Assembly: GCA_945273735.1 (NCBI GenBank)
Contig: CALYPJ010000005.1
Span: 1 to 64,000, forward strand
Length of the DNA stretch: 64,000 nucleotides
Direction: 5' to 3'
Source of the DNA: an uncultured Lactobacillaceae bacterium
GTDB taxonomy: Bacteria; Bacillota; Bacilli; Lactobacillales; Lactobacillaceae
The notes under the pieces are model-generated. The model made no database searches. It was not told where the DNA came from and worked only from the letters and a program-made list of their open reading frames with translations. A program made the translations under genes and the position numbers. Positions 53,662 through 62,786 of the stretch are shown in pieces; position 1 is the stretch's first letter; each line of letters opens with the position of its first letter.

Positions 53662-55095
53662 ATGAAAAGACAAGTTTCATTTAGTGAAAATCCTCAAATC
53701 CAAAAAAATCGTTGGTGGATTATTACCGCTGTAGGTTTATTTACTTTTATGTCAACCCTAGACACTTCAATTGTTAATATCGCTATTCCTACAATTAGCA
53801 AAGATTTAAATGTATCAATGAGTCAAACAGAATGGATTGTTACTGTTTACCTGTTAGTTGTTTGTTCTTTACTTTTACTGTTTGGTAAAATCGGTGATGT
53901 TGTTGGAAAGATTAAAGTCTTCAAGTTAGGCATGATTATCTTTACCTTAGGATCGTTTCTTTGTGGCTTAAAAATTAGTTTTTGGGTTTTAATCGGATCT
54001 CGGATGATTCAAGGTCTAGGTGCTGCAATGACCATGAGTACAAATAATGGGATTGTTACCGAAGTTTTTAAAGATAGCGAAAGAGGAAGATCTTTAGGCT
54101 TAATCGGTACTTTTGTTGCATTAGGAAGTATTGCAGGTCCAGGAATCGGTGGTTTAGTTTTAGGATTTTTACCTTGGGGATTTATTTTTTGGATTAATAT
54201 TCCTGTAGGTATTTTTGCCTATTTATTAGGTTTAAAAGTTTTACCTAAAGATATTACTTATCAAAAGTCACCGATTGATTTTCCAGGTTTTGTTGCTTTT
54301 TCTATAAGTATCATCAGTATTATTGGCCTAATGAGCTATGCTCAATTAAATGGGTTTAAAAGTTTTGTAGTACTTTTATTAACTTTAGTCTTTGCTGTTA
54401 GTTTCGTTATTTTTATTCTACTTGAAAGGAAGACAACTTATCCTTTAGTTGATTTAAGTTTATTTCGGCAAAAAGCGTTTACGATCAGTTTGATTTCAGT
54501 TTTATTAATTTTTATTGGTAACTTTGCTTTCAATGTTGTAGGTCCATATTATTTGCAAAATTTACGAAAATTAGATCCTGGTAAATCGGGAATTATCTTA
54601 ATGGCTTTTCCAATTGCTCAGGTTATTTTTTCACCGATTGCTGGTAGATTAACTGATAAGTTTGGTGCTACTATTTTAATTCGTACGGGAATAATTGCGA
54701 TTATTATTAGTCAAATTGGTTTTTGCTTTTTCCATGGAAAGACTGCTATGTGGTTTGTCTACGCTACAATTGCTTTGTTAGGGTTAGGTAACGGATTATT
54801 TCAATCACCCAATAATGCTTTAACGATGGCTAGTATTGATATGAAACATCTTGGAATTGCGGGTGGTTTAAATGCTTTGTTTCGAAATTTAGGAATGGTC
54901 TTTGGTTTAACAATCTCTACAACAATTCTTTTTTCTGCAATGTCGATCAAAGCAGGTTATAAAGTTATTTCTTATGTTGATGGTCGACCCGATTTGTTTT
55001 TATTTGGAATGAAAGTTTTGTTTTCGATTATGATTGTGTTGTCAATTATTGCTTTAAGTATGAACTTTTCCAAAATAAAATCCAAAAAGTCATAA
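53662..55095 (+). CDS. MFS transporter, DHA2 family drug exporter
   Basis: This 477-aa, 14-helix proton antiporter has the DHA2 signature MSTLDTSIVNIAIPTISKDL in helix 1, and IQGLGAAMTMSTNNGIVTEVF with GLIGTFVALGSIAGPGIGGLVLG (motif C, the antiporter motif) in helices 4-5. Substrates of the group are drugs and dyes; none can be specified here. It begins two bases after ileS. Whether it is read through from the T-box transcript or has an internal promoter was not clear. Two hairpins follow the stop. Confidence 0.88.
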   Translation: MKRQVSFSENPQIQKNRWWIITAVGLFTFMSTLDTSIVNIAIPTISKDLNVSMSQTEWIVTVYLLVVCSLLLLFGKIGDVVGKIKVFKLGMIIFTLGSFLCGLKISFWVLIGSRMIQGLGAAMTMSTNNGIVTEVFKDSERGRSLGLIGTFVALGSIAGPGIGGLVLGFLPWGFIFWINIPVGIFAYLLGLKVLPKDITYQKSPIDFPGFVAFSISIISIIGLMSYAQLNGFKSFVVLLLTLVFAVSFVIFILLERKTTYPLVDLSLFRQKAFTISLISVLLIFIGNFAFNVVGPYYLQNLRKLDPGKSGIILMAFPIAQVIFSPIAGRLTDKFGATILIRTGIIAIIISQIGFCFFHGKTAMWFVYATIALLGLGNGLFQSPNNALTMASIDMKHLGIAGGLNALFRNLGMVFGLTISTTILFSAMSIKAGYKVISYVDGRPDLFLFGMKVLFSIMIVLSIIALSMNFSKIKSKKS

Positions 55096-55139
55096 AAAAA
55101 GCCAAAATCTATTTTTTAGATTTAGGCATGATAAATTTT

Positions 55140-55171
55140 AACCGTTGATTCTCTATCAATGGTTTTTTTTT
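55140..55171 (+). terminator. Terminator after the DHA2 gene
   Basis: AACCGTTGAT and ATCAATGGTT pair (one G-T) around TCTCT, followed by eight T. A second hairpin, GCCAAAATCTA with TAGATTTAGGC, lies just before it at 55101-55127. The first arrangement overlaps the end of the convergent pepD. Confidence 0.8.
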
Positions 55172-56600
55172 ATAAATTACGATCCATTGTAAAAGTTAAA
55201 TGAGAAAGATTCATTCCTTTGGTATAAAGTTCTCCCATAAAGTCGCGAGTTCTTTTTTCTGCTTGAATAACTGTTTTTTGGTTAGCGTCTGTTAAAAAAT
55301 CGGTTAATTTTTCACCAGTTAGACCGGTGTTCAGGGCATCTTTAGTTATTTCTGTCACTCGTGTGCGAAATTTTTGTTTTAATTCAGTTAAGTAATCCAG
55401 GTTCATTTGATTAAAGGATTGATAATTTGATTCAACTAATACTGAAAGAGAACGGTAGAGCCAATAAGCATCATTTTCATGGTAATACAATTTTGTATCG
55501 CGATAAGAGGGGGCGGTATCATTCATATTAGTAAAGAAAGGGATATATGGTGCAAAAGTGGGATACCCTATACATAGCCACATTATTGCAGCTACTTCTT
55601 TTGGAACATCATTTTTAATTTGTAAAATGTGTGAATTTTGAGTTCGATTCAAGCCGATTGGACGATATAGATATTTGCGTTTATCATTGCTTTTAACTAA
55701 AGGATCATAAGGAGTTTCATTGTAATGGGATCCTAAAACATACTCAATATCTTCAGGGGTAATTTTGTGTGCGGGATGCAGAATAAAAGGTAAATTGTCA
55801 CTTTCTGGTTCTTGAATGATTTCGGGATTAAAGTACTTTTGACCATACCAAACACGGGGAGTATTGTAATGATGATCTTTTTCGTTTGAAGTTCCAAAGA
55901 TATGGCGAAAATTAAATCCTGAATGATCAGGATTTAATTGATTTTTGGCTACAAAGTTATCAATACCTGGTGACCAAATAAAATTATCAGGATCATTAAA
56001 ATTTACTTCTTGAATAGATACCTGGTTAGCACAGATGGCATAAGCATCATCAGGAATTCGTTGAGCAACCCAGTGATGACCTGAAGCAATTTCGAGATAC
56101 CAAACTTCATCATTGTCACTAAAAAGTACTGAATTACCAGCAGGAGATCCATATTTGCTAATTAAATTTCCTAAGTATTTCACCCCTTCTCGAGCTGAAT
56201 CAATATAAGGTAAAGTCATATTAACAATGCAATCTTCATCTAAGCCATCTTTAACTAATGGATCAAAAGCTAAAACCCTTTCATTTCCATAAGTACTTTC
56301 TGTTGCACTCATTGCAACATTTTTTTCGTTAATGCCGCTTTCTTCATAGTAACCTAATTTTTTATAGTCTACATTTGGAACACCTGGATAACGATAGGCA
56401 TTAGCAGGTAATTCTGCCGAAAATCCATTTAACCAGGATTTTAAAACTCGACCTGGTTGATTGTGGACTGCGGGGTGTTGAATAAATTTGTGCGGTGATA
56501 CAGCATAAAAAGTATCATCATTTCGAGCAATAATCGTTGAACCATCAATGGTTGCCTTCTTACCAACTAAAATAGAGGTGCAACTTGAACCTTTTTTCAT
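55170..56600 (-). CDS. pepD: C69 family dipeptidase PepD
   Basis: This 476-aa Ntn-hydrolase cleaves dipeptides. The N-terminal nucleophile region MKKGSSCTSILVGKKATIDGSTIIARNDD shows the catalytic Cys at position 7, exposed after propeptide removal. Further family features are NVAMSATESTYGNE and WYLEIASGHHWVAQRIPDD. The ATG at 56600 has AAGGAG nine bases upstream; a TTG six bases earlier is too close to that site. It likely works after peptide import by Opp. Convergent with the DHA2 gene. Confidence 0.92.
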   Translation of the reverse strand: MKKGSSCTSILVGKKATIDGSTIIARNDDTFYAVSPHKFIQHPAVHNQPGRVLKSWLNGFSAELPANAYRYPGVPNVDYKKLGYYEESGINEKNVAMSATESTYGNERVLAFDPLVKDGLDEDCIVNMTLPYIDSAREGVKYLGNLISKYGSPAGNSVLFSDNDEVWYLEIASGHHWVAQRIPDDAYAICANQVSIQEVNFNDPDNFIWSPGIDNFVAKNQLNPDHSGFNFRHIFGTSNEKDHHYNTPRVWYGQKYFNPEIIQEPESDNLPFILHPAHKITPEDIEYVLGSHYNETPYDPLVKSNDKRKYLYRPIGLNRTQNSHILQIKNDVPKEVAAIMWLCIGYPTFAPYIPFFTNMNDTAPSYRDTKLYYHENDAYWLYRSLSVLVESNYQSFNQMNLDYLTELKQKFRTRVTEITKDALNTGLTGEKLTDFLTDANQKTVIQAEKRTRDFMGELYTKGMNLSHLTFTMDRNL

Positions 56601-56644
56601 GAACAAAATCTCCTTTTTGTCTTTAATTCATTTTATCTAATTTT

Positions 56645-56688
56645 TTATAAAAATAAAAAGCCATAAGCATACTTTCCCACTTATGGCT
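56645..56688 (-). terminator. Terminator of the xpaC-telA unit
   Basis: On the minus strand AGCCATAAG and CTTATGGCT form a perfect 9-bp stem with a 12-base loop and are followed by TTTTATTTTTAT. It lies 15 bases after the telA stop and ahead of pepD. Confidence 0.85.
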
Positions 56689-56702
56689 GAAAATTAAATT
56701 AA

Positions 56703-57908
56703 TTAATTCTGATTATTTTTACCTTCATTAACATAATTCAGTAATTGGTCTTTTAATTGTTTATCCATTTCGTTTAATTGACGTGATGCTTCTTGCCGCC
56801 GTTTACGGCCTTCAGCTTGAATCTGTAAAGTTTCATTCAAAGTATCAATTAAATTTTTCTGTGTTTCATTGAGGGTTTCAATATCAATAACTCCTCGTTG
56901 GTTTTCTTTTTCTGCTCCAATTGATGATTCTTTAATCATTTGACTATTTTGCTTTAATAAATTATTTGTTGTTTCGGTAACTTTACGTTGAACTTCTAAA
57001 GCATTGCGTTGACTCAAAGCATTAATTAAAAGAGCTGTTTGATTCTTCCAAAGTGGAATAGCAGTATTAATTGAAGTTTGAATTTTATCAATTAACTCTT
57101 CATTAGTTCGTTGCATTTGACGAATTTGTGGAGCTTGTTGTAGAGTCATTTCTCTAACTAATGAAAGATCATAAATTCTTTTATCTAGACGTTCCTGAAA
57201 TTGTTGCACATCATTAATTTCTTCGATCTGTAAATCATTTAATTCACCATTTTTTCGCTTTATGTTAAGTTGTTCAATTTGTTGATCTAATTCTTTTAAT
57301 TTTATTTGGCCAGCAGCAATAAAAATATTAAGAGCCTCATAATAATTTTTATTTTCTTCATACATATCATCTAAAACGCGATTATCACGCATTAAAATAT
57401 TTTTTTGACGACTCAATTTTTGAGAAATAACATCAATTTGAGTAGTAATTTTTTGATAACGAGCTTTAACTTCAAACATGGAATGTTTAACTTGGCCAAA
57501 CATTCGTTGAATAAAATTAGGTTTTGTATTTTCTAATTCGTGGGGGTCTGCTTGTTTTATATCATAAAGCAAATCAGATAAAGTTTGACCAATTTGTCCC
57601 GTATCTTGATTTTGAACATGATCTAAAACTTTTGCGGAAAAGCTTCCAATTTTTTGTTGAGCAGCATTTCCAAAGTTTAAAACTGACTCCCGTTTAGTTG
57701 GATCAATTTGGCTAGCAAGCTTTTGTGCGCTTTCTCGATCAGCTGTACTTAAATTATCAACGACATCATCAGCTACTGGTTTGATTTGGGAATCTTGGTC
57801 ATGAACTGTTACTTCGGGACTTGAAAAAGCGTTATTAACTAGATCATTAACAAAAGTATTATCACTATTATGTGATGACTTTTGATTCAGATTGTTATTT
57901 TTTTCCAT
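56703..57908 (-). CDS. Toxic anion resistance protein, TelA family
   Basis: This 401-aa, mostly helical cytoplasmic protein has the TelA/KlaA domain with LPxxGP-type family helices seen as DVISQKLSRQKNILMRDNRVLDDMYEENKNYYEALNIFIAAG and QAPQIRQMQRTNEELIDKIQTSINTAIPLWKNQ. The N-terminal 100 residues are polar and disordered-like. Family members were first tied to tellurite resistance. In Firmicutes they pair with XpaC-like proteins, and the actual function is probably envelope stress-related. An AAGGA site precedes the ATG. xpaC lies 12 bases upstream in the same operon. Confidence 0.88.
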   Translation of the reverse strand: MEKNNNLNQKSSHNSDNTFVNDLVNNAFSSPEVTVHDQDSQIKPVADDVVDNLSTADRESAQKLASQIDPTKRESVLNFGNAAQQKIGSFSAKVLDHVQNQDTGQIGQTLSDLLYDIKQADPHELENTKPNFIQRMFGQVKHSMFEVKARYQKITTQIDVISQKLSRQKNILMRDNRVLDDMYEENKNYYEALNIFIAAGQIKLKELDQQIEQLNIKRKNGELNDLQIEEINDVQQFQERLDKRIYDLSLVREMTLQQAPQIRQMQRTNEELIDKIQTSINTAIPLWKNQTALLINALSQRNALEVQRKVTETTNNLLKQNSQMIKESSIGAEKENQRGVIDIETLNETQKNLIDTLNETLQIQAEGRKRRQEASRQLNEMDKQLKDQLLNYVNEGKNNQN

Positions 57909-57920
57909 TTGTTTATATCC

Positions 57921-58559
57921 TTAAAAATTATTAGCGGCATCATGAAGGGTTTCGAGATCTTCCGTAATAAATTTATGGTACTCATCATTAATTTTTTGAT
58001 AAGCATTTTTAATTGCGTTTTGACTAATTTTTAAAACCTTTTTTGTTTCATGATCCTTGTAAATATAACCATCAATTTCGTTAAATTTAGAATATAGTGT
58101 CACTAAAGTTGGTAATTCTTTATATAAAAAATCACTTGCAACATCAATCTTTTGAGGTTTAGCAACAATTTCTTTGAAGAAGCCATGTAAAAGTTGACTT
58201 ATTTGATATTCTTGAGTAAGAGAAGATAGAGTTTGATTTTTACGACTTATGGTTTCAATTTGATTAATTTGCTTCAAAGCTGATGCCATCGTTTGGCGAA
58301 AATAATCAATATCACTATCATTCAAACCTTGTTTATAATAATTAGCAAGAATTTTATGATTAATTCGCTTATTATTTTGATTGGTTTTTAGAAAGTGTTT
58401 TTTGTTAGTTCTAATAGTGTTACTATTATGGAAGAAATTTCTCCAAATAATATAGGTAATAATCAACGCAATTCCTAAGAATAAAAAAATAGTAAAGATG
58501 GTACCATGTTCATTATTAATTGGATCCATCAATAAAAATGGTAGATTAAATAAATTCAT
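57921..58559 (-). CDS. XpaC-like protein (5-bromo-4-chloroindolyl phosphate hydrolysis family)
   Basis: This 212-aa protein has an N-terminal membrane helix (TIFTIFLFLGIALIITYIIWRNFF) and a cytoplasmic helical domain containing YYKQGLNDSDIDYFRQTMASALKQI and VASDFLYKELPTLVTLYSKF. These match XpaC-like proteins. The original name refers to hydrolysis of an indoxyl phosphate by Bacillus; no real enzymatic role is established. It is the first gene of a two-gene unit with the TelA protein, the common Firmicutes pairing. Confidence 0.8.
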   Translation of the reverse strand: MNLFNLPFLLMDPINNEHGTIFTIFLFLGIALIITYIIWRNFFHNSNTIRTNKKHFLKTNQNNKRINHKILANYYKQGLNDSDIDYFRQTMASALKQINQIETISRKNQTLSSLTQEYQISQLLHGFFKEIVAKPQKIDVASDFLYKELPTLVTLYSKFNEIDGYIYKDHETKKVLKISQNAIKNAYQKINDEYHKFITEDLETLHDAANNF

Positions 58560-58629
58560 TTTTCTGCCAGCTTTCTTCTAATTAACTTGATTTTACCACA
58601 ATGAATAATGAACGCTCTCGGTCTAAAGA

Positions 58630-58767
58630 ATGAATCTTTTTAAAAAAAACAAAAGTATTTTTTCAAAAGAAAAAAAATCAAGAATTTTGAGTAAAAAAAT
58701 AAATTACATTATTTTAATGGAATTATTACTTCTTATCATTATTTTTTTAGTTTTATTTTTAATTTAA
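58630..58767 (+). CDS. Small membrane protein of 45 residues
   Basis: An open frame missed by length cut-offs runs from ATG at 58630 to TAA at 58765-58767. It encodes a basic, Lys/Ser-rich N-terminal half (NLFKKNKSIFSKEKKSRIL) and a very hydrophobic C-terminal half (MELLLLIIIFLVLFLI). It ends just ahead of the mtnN ribosome site (TAGGAG), consistent with coupling. The ribosome site of its own is weak (TAAAGA). Small single-helix proteins in this position occur in related bacteria, as far as I recall. The helix could also be chance in TT-rich DNA. Confidence 0.45.
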   Translation: MNLFKKNKSIFSKEKKSRILSKKINYIILMELLLLIIIFLVLFLI

Positions 58768-58784
58768 TATAGGAGAATTTAAAT

Positions 58785-59483
58785 ATGAAAAATATTTTAA
58801 TTATTTGTGCAATGGATGAGGAAATTGAAAGGTTTAAGGAATTATTTGATTTCAAAAAGCAAACAATTTCATCAAACTTTCAATACTATGATGTTACTAA
58901 CAATAATTATCACCTAAGATTAGCTAAATGCGGAATTGGAAAAGTTCAAATGGCATTAACAGCGACTTATTTAATTTCACAAAATAAACCTGATTTAATT
59001 ATTAATACTGGTTCAGCGGGAGCAGTTGCTCCAAATGTTGAACGACGTGATTGTATAGTCGCCACAGGAGCTTTTTATCATGATGTTGATATGACTGCTT
59101 TTGATTATAAATTAGGTCAATTGGCTGGACATAAATTAATTTTTGAGACTGATCAACAAATTACTCAAGAATTATTTAATTTGGCTAAAAAACAATTTGG
59201 CGATCATGCAAAAAAAGGATTAGTTGCTACTGGAGATGCTTTTGTTTCTAATAATGATTTAAAAGAAAAAATTTATTCAAAATTCCCCAAACCGTTATGT
59301 GCTGAGATGGAAGGGGCAGCTTTAGCACAAGTCGCTGAAGAGTTTAAATTACCTTTTGTTGAAATTAGAGGAATTAGTGATGATGAACCTAATGACGCAG
59401 CAGCACAATTTGATTCAACAGTTGATGATGCAGGTTTAATTGCTGCAAACGTTGCAATAGATTATTTATCTAATTTAAAATAA
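58785..59483 (+). CDS. mtnN: 5'-methylthioadenosine/S-adenosylhomocysteine nucleosidase
   Basis: This 232-aa enzyme cleaves MTA and SAH, recycling products of SAM-dependent reactions and part of the route to the signal AI-2. It shows IICAMDEEIERFKELF at the N-terminus, LINTGSAGAVAPNVERRD, and the purine/ribose site EMEGAALAQVAEEF followed by the catalytic Asp in EIRGISDDEPNDAA. It has a GGAG ribosome site. The cysteine desulfurase gene follows within about 36 bases, so co-transcription is likely. Confidence 0.95.
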   Translation: MKNILIICAMDEEIERFKELFDFKKQTISSNFQYYDVTNNNYHLRLAKCGIGKVQMALTATYLISQNKPDLIINTGSAGAVAPNVERRDCIVATGAFYHDVDMTAFDYKLGQLAGHKLIFETDQQITQELFNLAKKQFGDHAKKGLVATGDAFVSNNDLKEKIYSKFPKPLCAEMEGAALAQVAEEFKLPFVEIRGISDDEPNDAAAQFDSTVDDAGLIAANVAIDYLSNLK

Positions 59484-59519
59484 AGCAAATTTAATTATTG
59501 AAAAGGGCGGGTTTAATCA

Positions 59520-60686
59520 TTGAAAAGATACTATTTTGATCATGCCGCTACTACTCCAGTAGCACCTGAAGTTATTCAGACAATTACTAAAAGTTTAATT
59601 GATGATTTTGGAAATGTATCAAGTACTCATTATTTTGGACAAAGAGAAAAACTAAAGCTACGACAAGCTAGAGAAGTTTTGGCTAATGCTATAAATGCTA
59701 ATTTAAATGAAGTTTACTTTACTAGTGGTTCAACAGAAAGTAATAACACGATTATTCGACAAACTGCATTATCTCGTCAAAATCAAGGCAAGCACTTAAT
59801 CACTACTGTAGTTGAACATCCATCAGTATTAAAAGTAATGCAGGATTTAGCTAAAAAAGGATTTGATGTAACTTTTTTACCAGTTGATGATTCAGGAACA
59901 ATTAGTATAACTGATTTTAAAGCTGCTTTGAGACCAGATACAACTTTAGTATCAATAATGTATGCCAATCATGAAACCGGAAGGTTAATGCCAATTAAAG
60001 AAATTGGTCAAATTTTGAAAAATCATTCAGCGTGGTTTCATGTTGATGCTACCCAAGCTTTAGGTGTTACTAAAATTGATGTTAAAAAATTGGGAATAGA
60101 TTTTCTGAGTGCTTCAGCGCATAAAATTTATGGCCCTAAAGGAATTGGTTTACTTTATAAAAATCAAAATTGTGTTATTCCTCCTTTACTAATTGGTGGT
60201 GAGCAAGAAAATAAATTTCGTGCTGGTACAACTAATTTACCTTTAATTTTTGGCTTTGCTAAAGCTATGGAATTATGTGATTCAAAGGAAATTAATAAAT
60301 GGGTTATAATATATCAAGAGGAGAAAAGAGAATTAGTTAAACTATTAACTGAATTAGGCGTTGATTTTGCTGTTAACGGAGATTTTAATCAAGCGTTACC
60401 ACAAATTCTAAATTTATGGATTAAGGGTGTTCCTTCAAATGTTTTATTGCCATTGTTAGATTTAGATGGTTTTGCTCTTTCAGCTGGTTCTGCATGTACA
60501 GCAGGAAGTGCTGAAGATTCACCGGTGCTAACAGCAATGTACCCTAATAATTTGATAAGAGTACGTCAATCAATAAGGATTAGTTTGGGTCATGATAATC
60601 AAAAAGCTGATGTAATTGCATTAGCTCATGCAATTGCTAAACGAGTTAATCATTTTAAAAGGTCAAAAGAAAAGGCGGTTAGTTAA
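59520..60686 (+). CDS. Cysteine desulfurase (NifS/IscS-like)
   Basis: This 388-aa PLP enzyme releases sulfur from cysteine. The N-terminal YYFDHAATTPVAPEVI, FTSGSTESNN, the PLP-Lys in SASAHKIYGPKGIGLLYK and the catalytic Cys loop SAGSACTAGSAED are all intact. The start is TTG. The neighbouring mnmA suggests that it supplies sulfur for tRNA 2-thiouridine, as YrvO does in Bacillus. Only a DUF1831 gene separates them. Confidence 0.93.
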   Translation: MKRYYFDHAATTPVAPEVIQTITKSLIDDFGNVSSTHYFGQREKLKLRQAREVLANAINANLNEVYFTSGSTESNNTIIRQTALSRQNQGKHLITTVVEHPSVLKVMQDLAKKGFDVTFLPVDDSGTISITDFKAALRPDTTLVSIMYANHETGRLMPIKEIGQILKNHSAWFHVDATQALGVTKIDVKKLGIDFLSASAHKIYGPKGIGLLYKNQNCVIPPLLIGGEQENKFRAGTTNLPLIFGFAKAMELCDSKEINKWVIIYQEEKRELVKLLTELGVDFAVNGDFNQALPQILNLWIKGVPSNVLLPLLDLDGFALSAGSACTAGSAEDSPVLTAMYPNNLIRVRQSIRISLGHDNQKADVIALAHAIAKRVNHFKRSKEKAVS

Positions 60687-62130
<1,444 letters not shown>

Positions 62131-62131
62131 G

Positions 62132-62785
62132 ATGATTAAGTTATATTTAGTCAGACATGGTAAAACAGTTTGGAATCAAGAACATCGGTTACAAGGTGCG
62201 TGGGAAAATTCCCCATTGTTGAAAAATGATCTTCAACGAATTTATGCTTTAGGTCATCGATTGGCTAAGCAAAAATTTGCTGCAATTTATTCTTCACCTT
62301 TAAAACGTTCATTTGAAACGGCACAATATCTTGCAAAAGTAATGAAATATTCTCAACCAATTCACGTGGCCGAGGCTTTAAGAGAATTTGATTTTGGCGT
62401 AATGGAAGGCAAACGTGATGAAGATTTACCTCAAAAATATCAGTTTCAAGTTGCTAATTTTTTTAAAAGACCTGAAGAGTTTAATGGTAAAGCAATTCAT
62501 GGAGAAAGTTATCAACAAGCAGCTCAACGGACTAAATTATTTGTAGTTAGTTTAGTTGATTTTTATCCTAATAATTCAAAAATTATTTGTGTAAGTCATG
62601 GTGGTATTTTAAATATTATGATTAATGCTTTATTGCAAATTCCAATTAAAGATTATCGTAAACATGGTGGGATTACTAATGCATCATTAACCCGTTTAGA
62701 TGTTAATGATGATTATACTGCCCATTTAATTGATTTTAATAATACGGACCATTTAAAAAATCTGGATTCTTCAGATACGATTTAA
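62132..62785 (+). CDS. Histidine phosphatase superfamily protein (PhoE/GpmB-like)
   Basis: This 217-aa enzyme has the phosphohistidine motif LYLVRHGKTVWNQEHRLQG at the N-terminus, the second Arg in IYSSPLKRSFETAQ, the acid Glu in LREFDFGVMEGK and the second His in ICVSHGGILN. It belongs to the phosphoglycerate-mutase-like branch, and the true substrate could be sugar phosphates or others. The gene is very close to mnmA (one base) and to recD2 (one base), so it is in a chain of co-transcribed genes. Confidence 0.9.
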   Translation: MIKLYLVRHGKTVWNQEHRLQGAWENSPLLKNDLQRIYALGHRLAKQKFAAIYSSPLKRSFETAQYLAKVMKYSQPIHVAEALREFDFGVMEGKRDEDLPQKYQFQVANFFKRPEEFNGKAIHGESYQQAAQRTKLFVVSLVDFYPNNSKIICVSHGGILNIMINALLQIPIKDYRKHGGITNASLTRLDVNDDYTAHLIDFNNTDHLKNLDSSDTI

Positions 62786-62786
62786 A

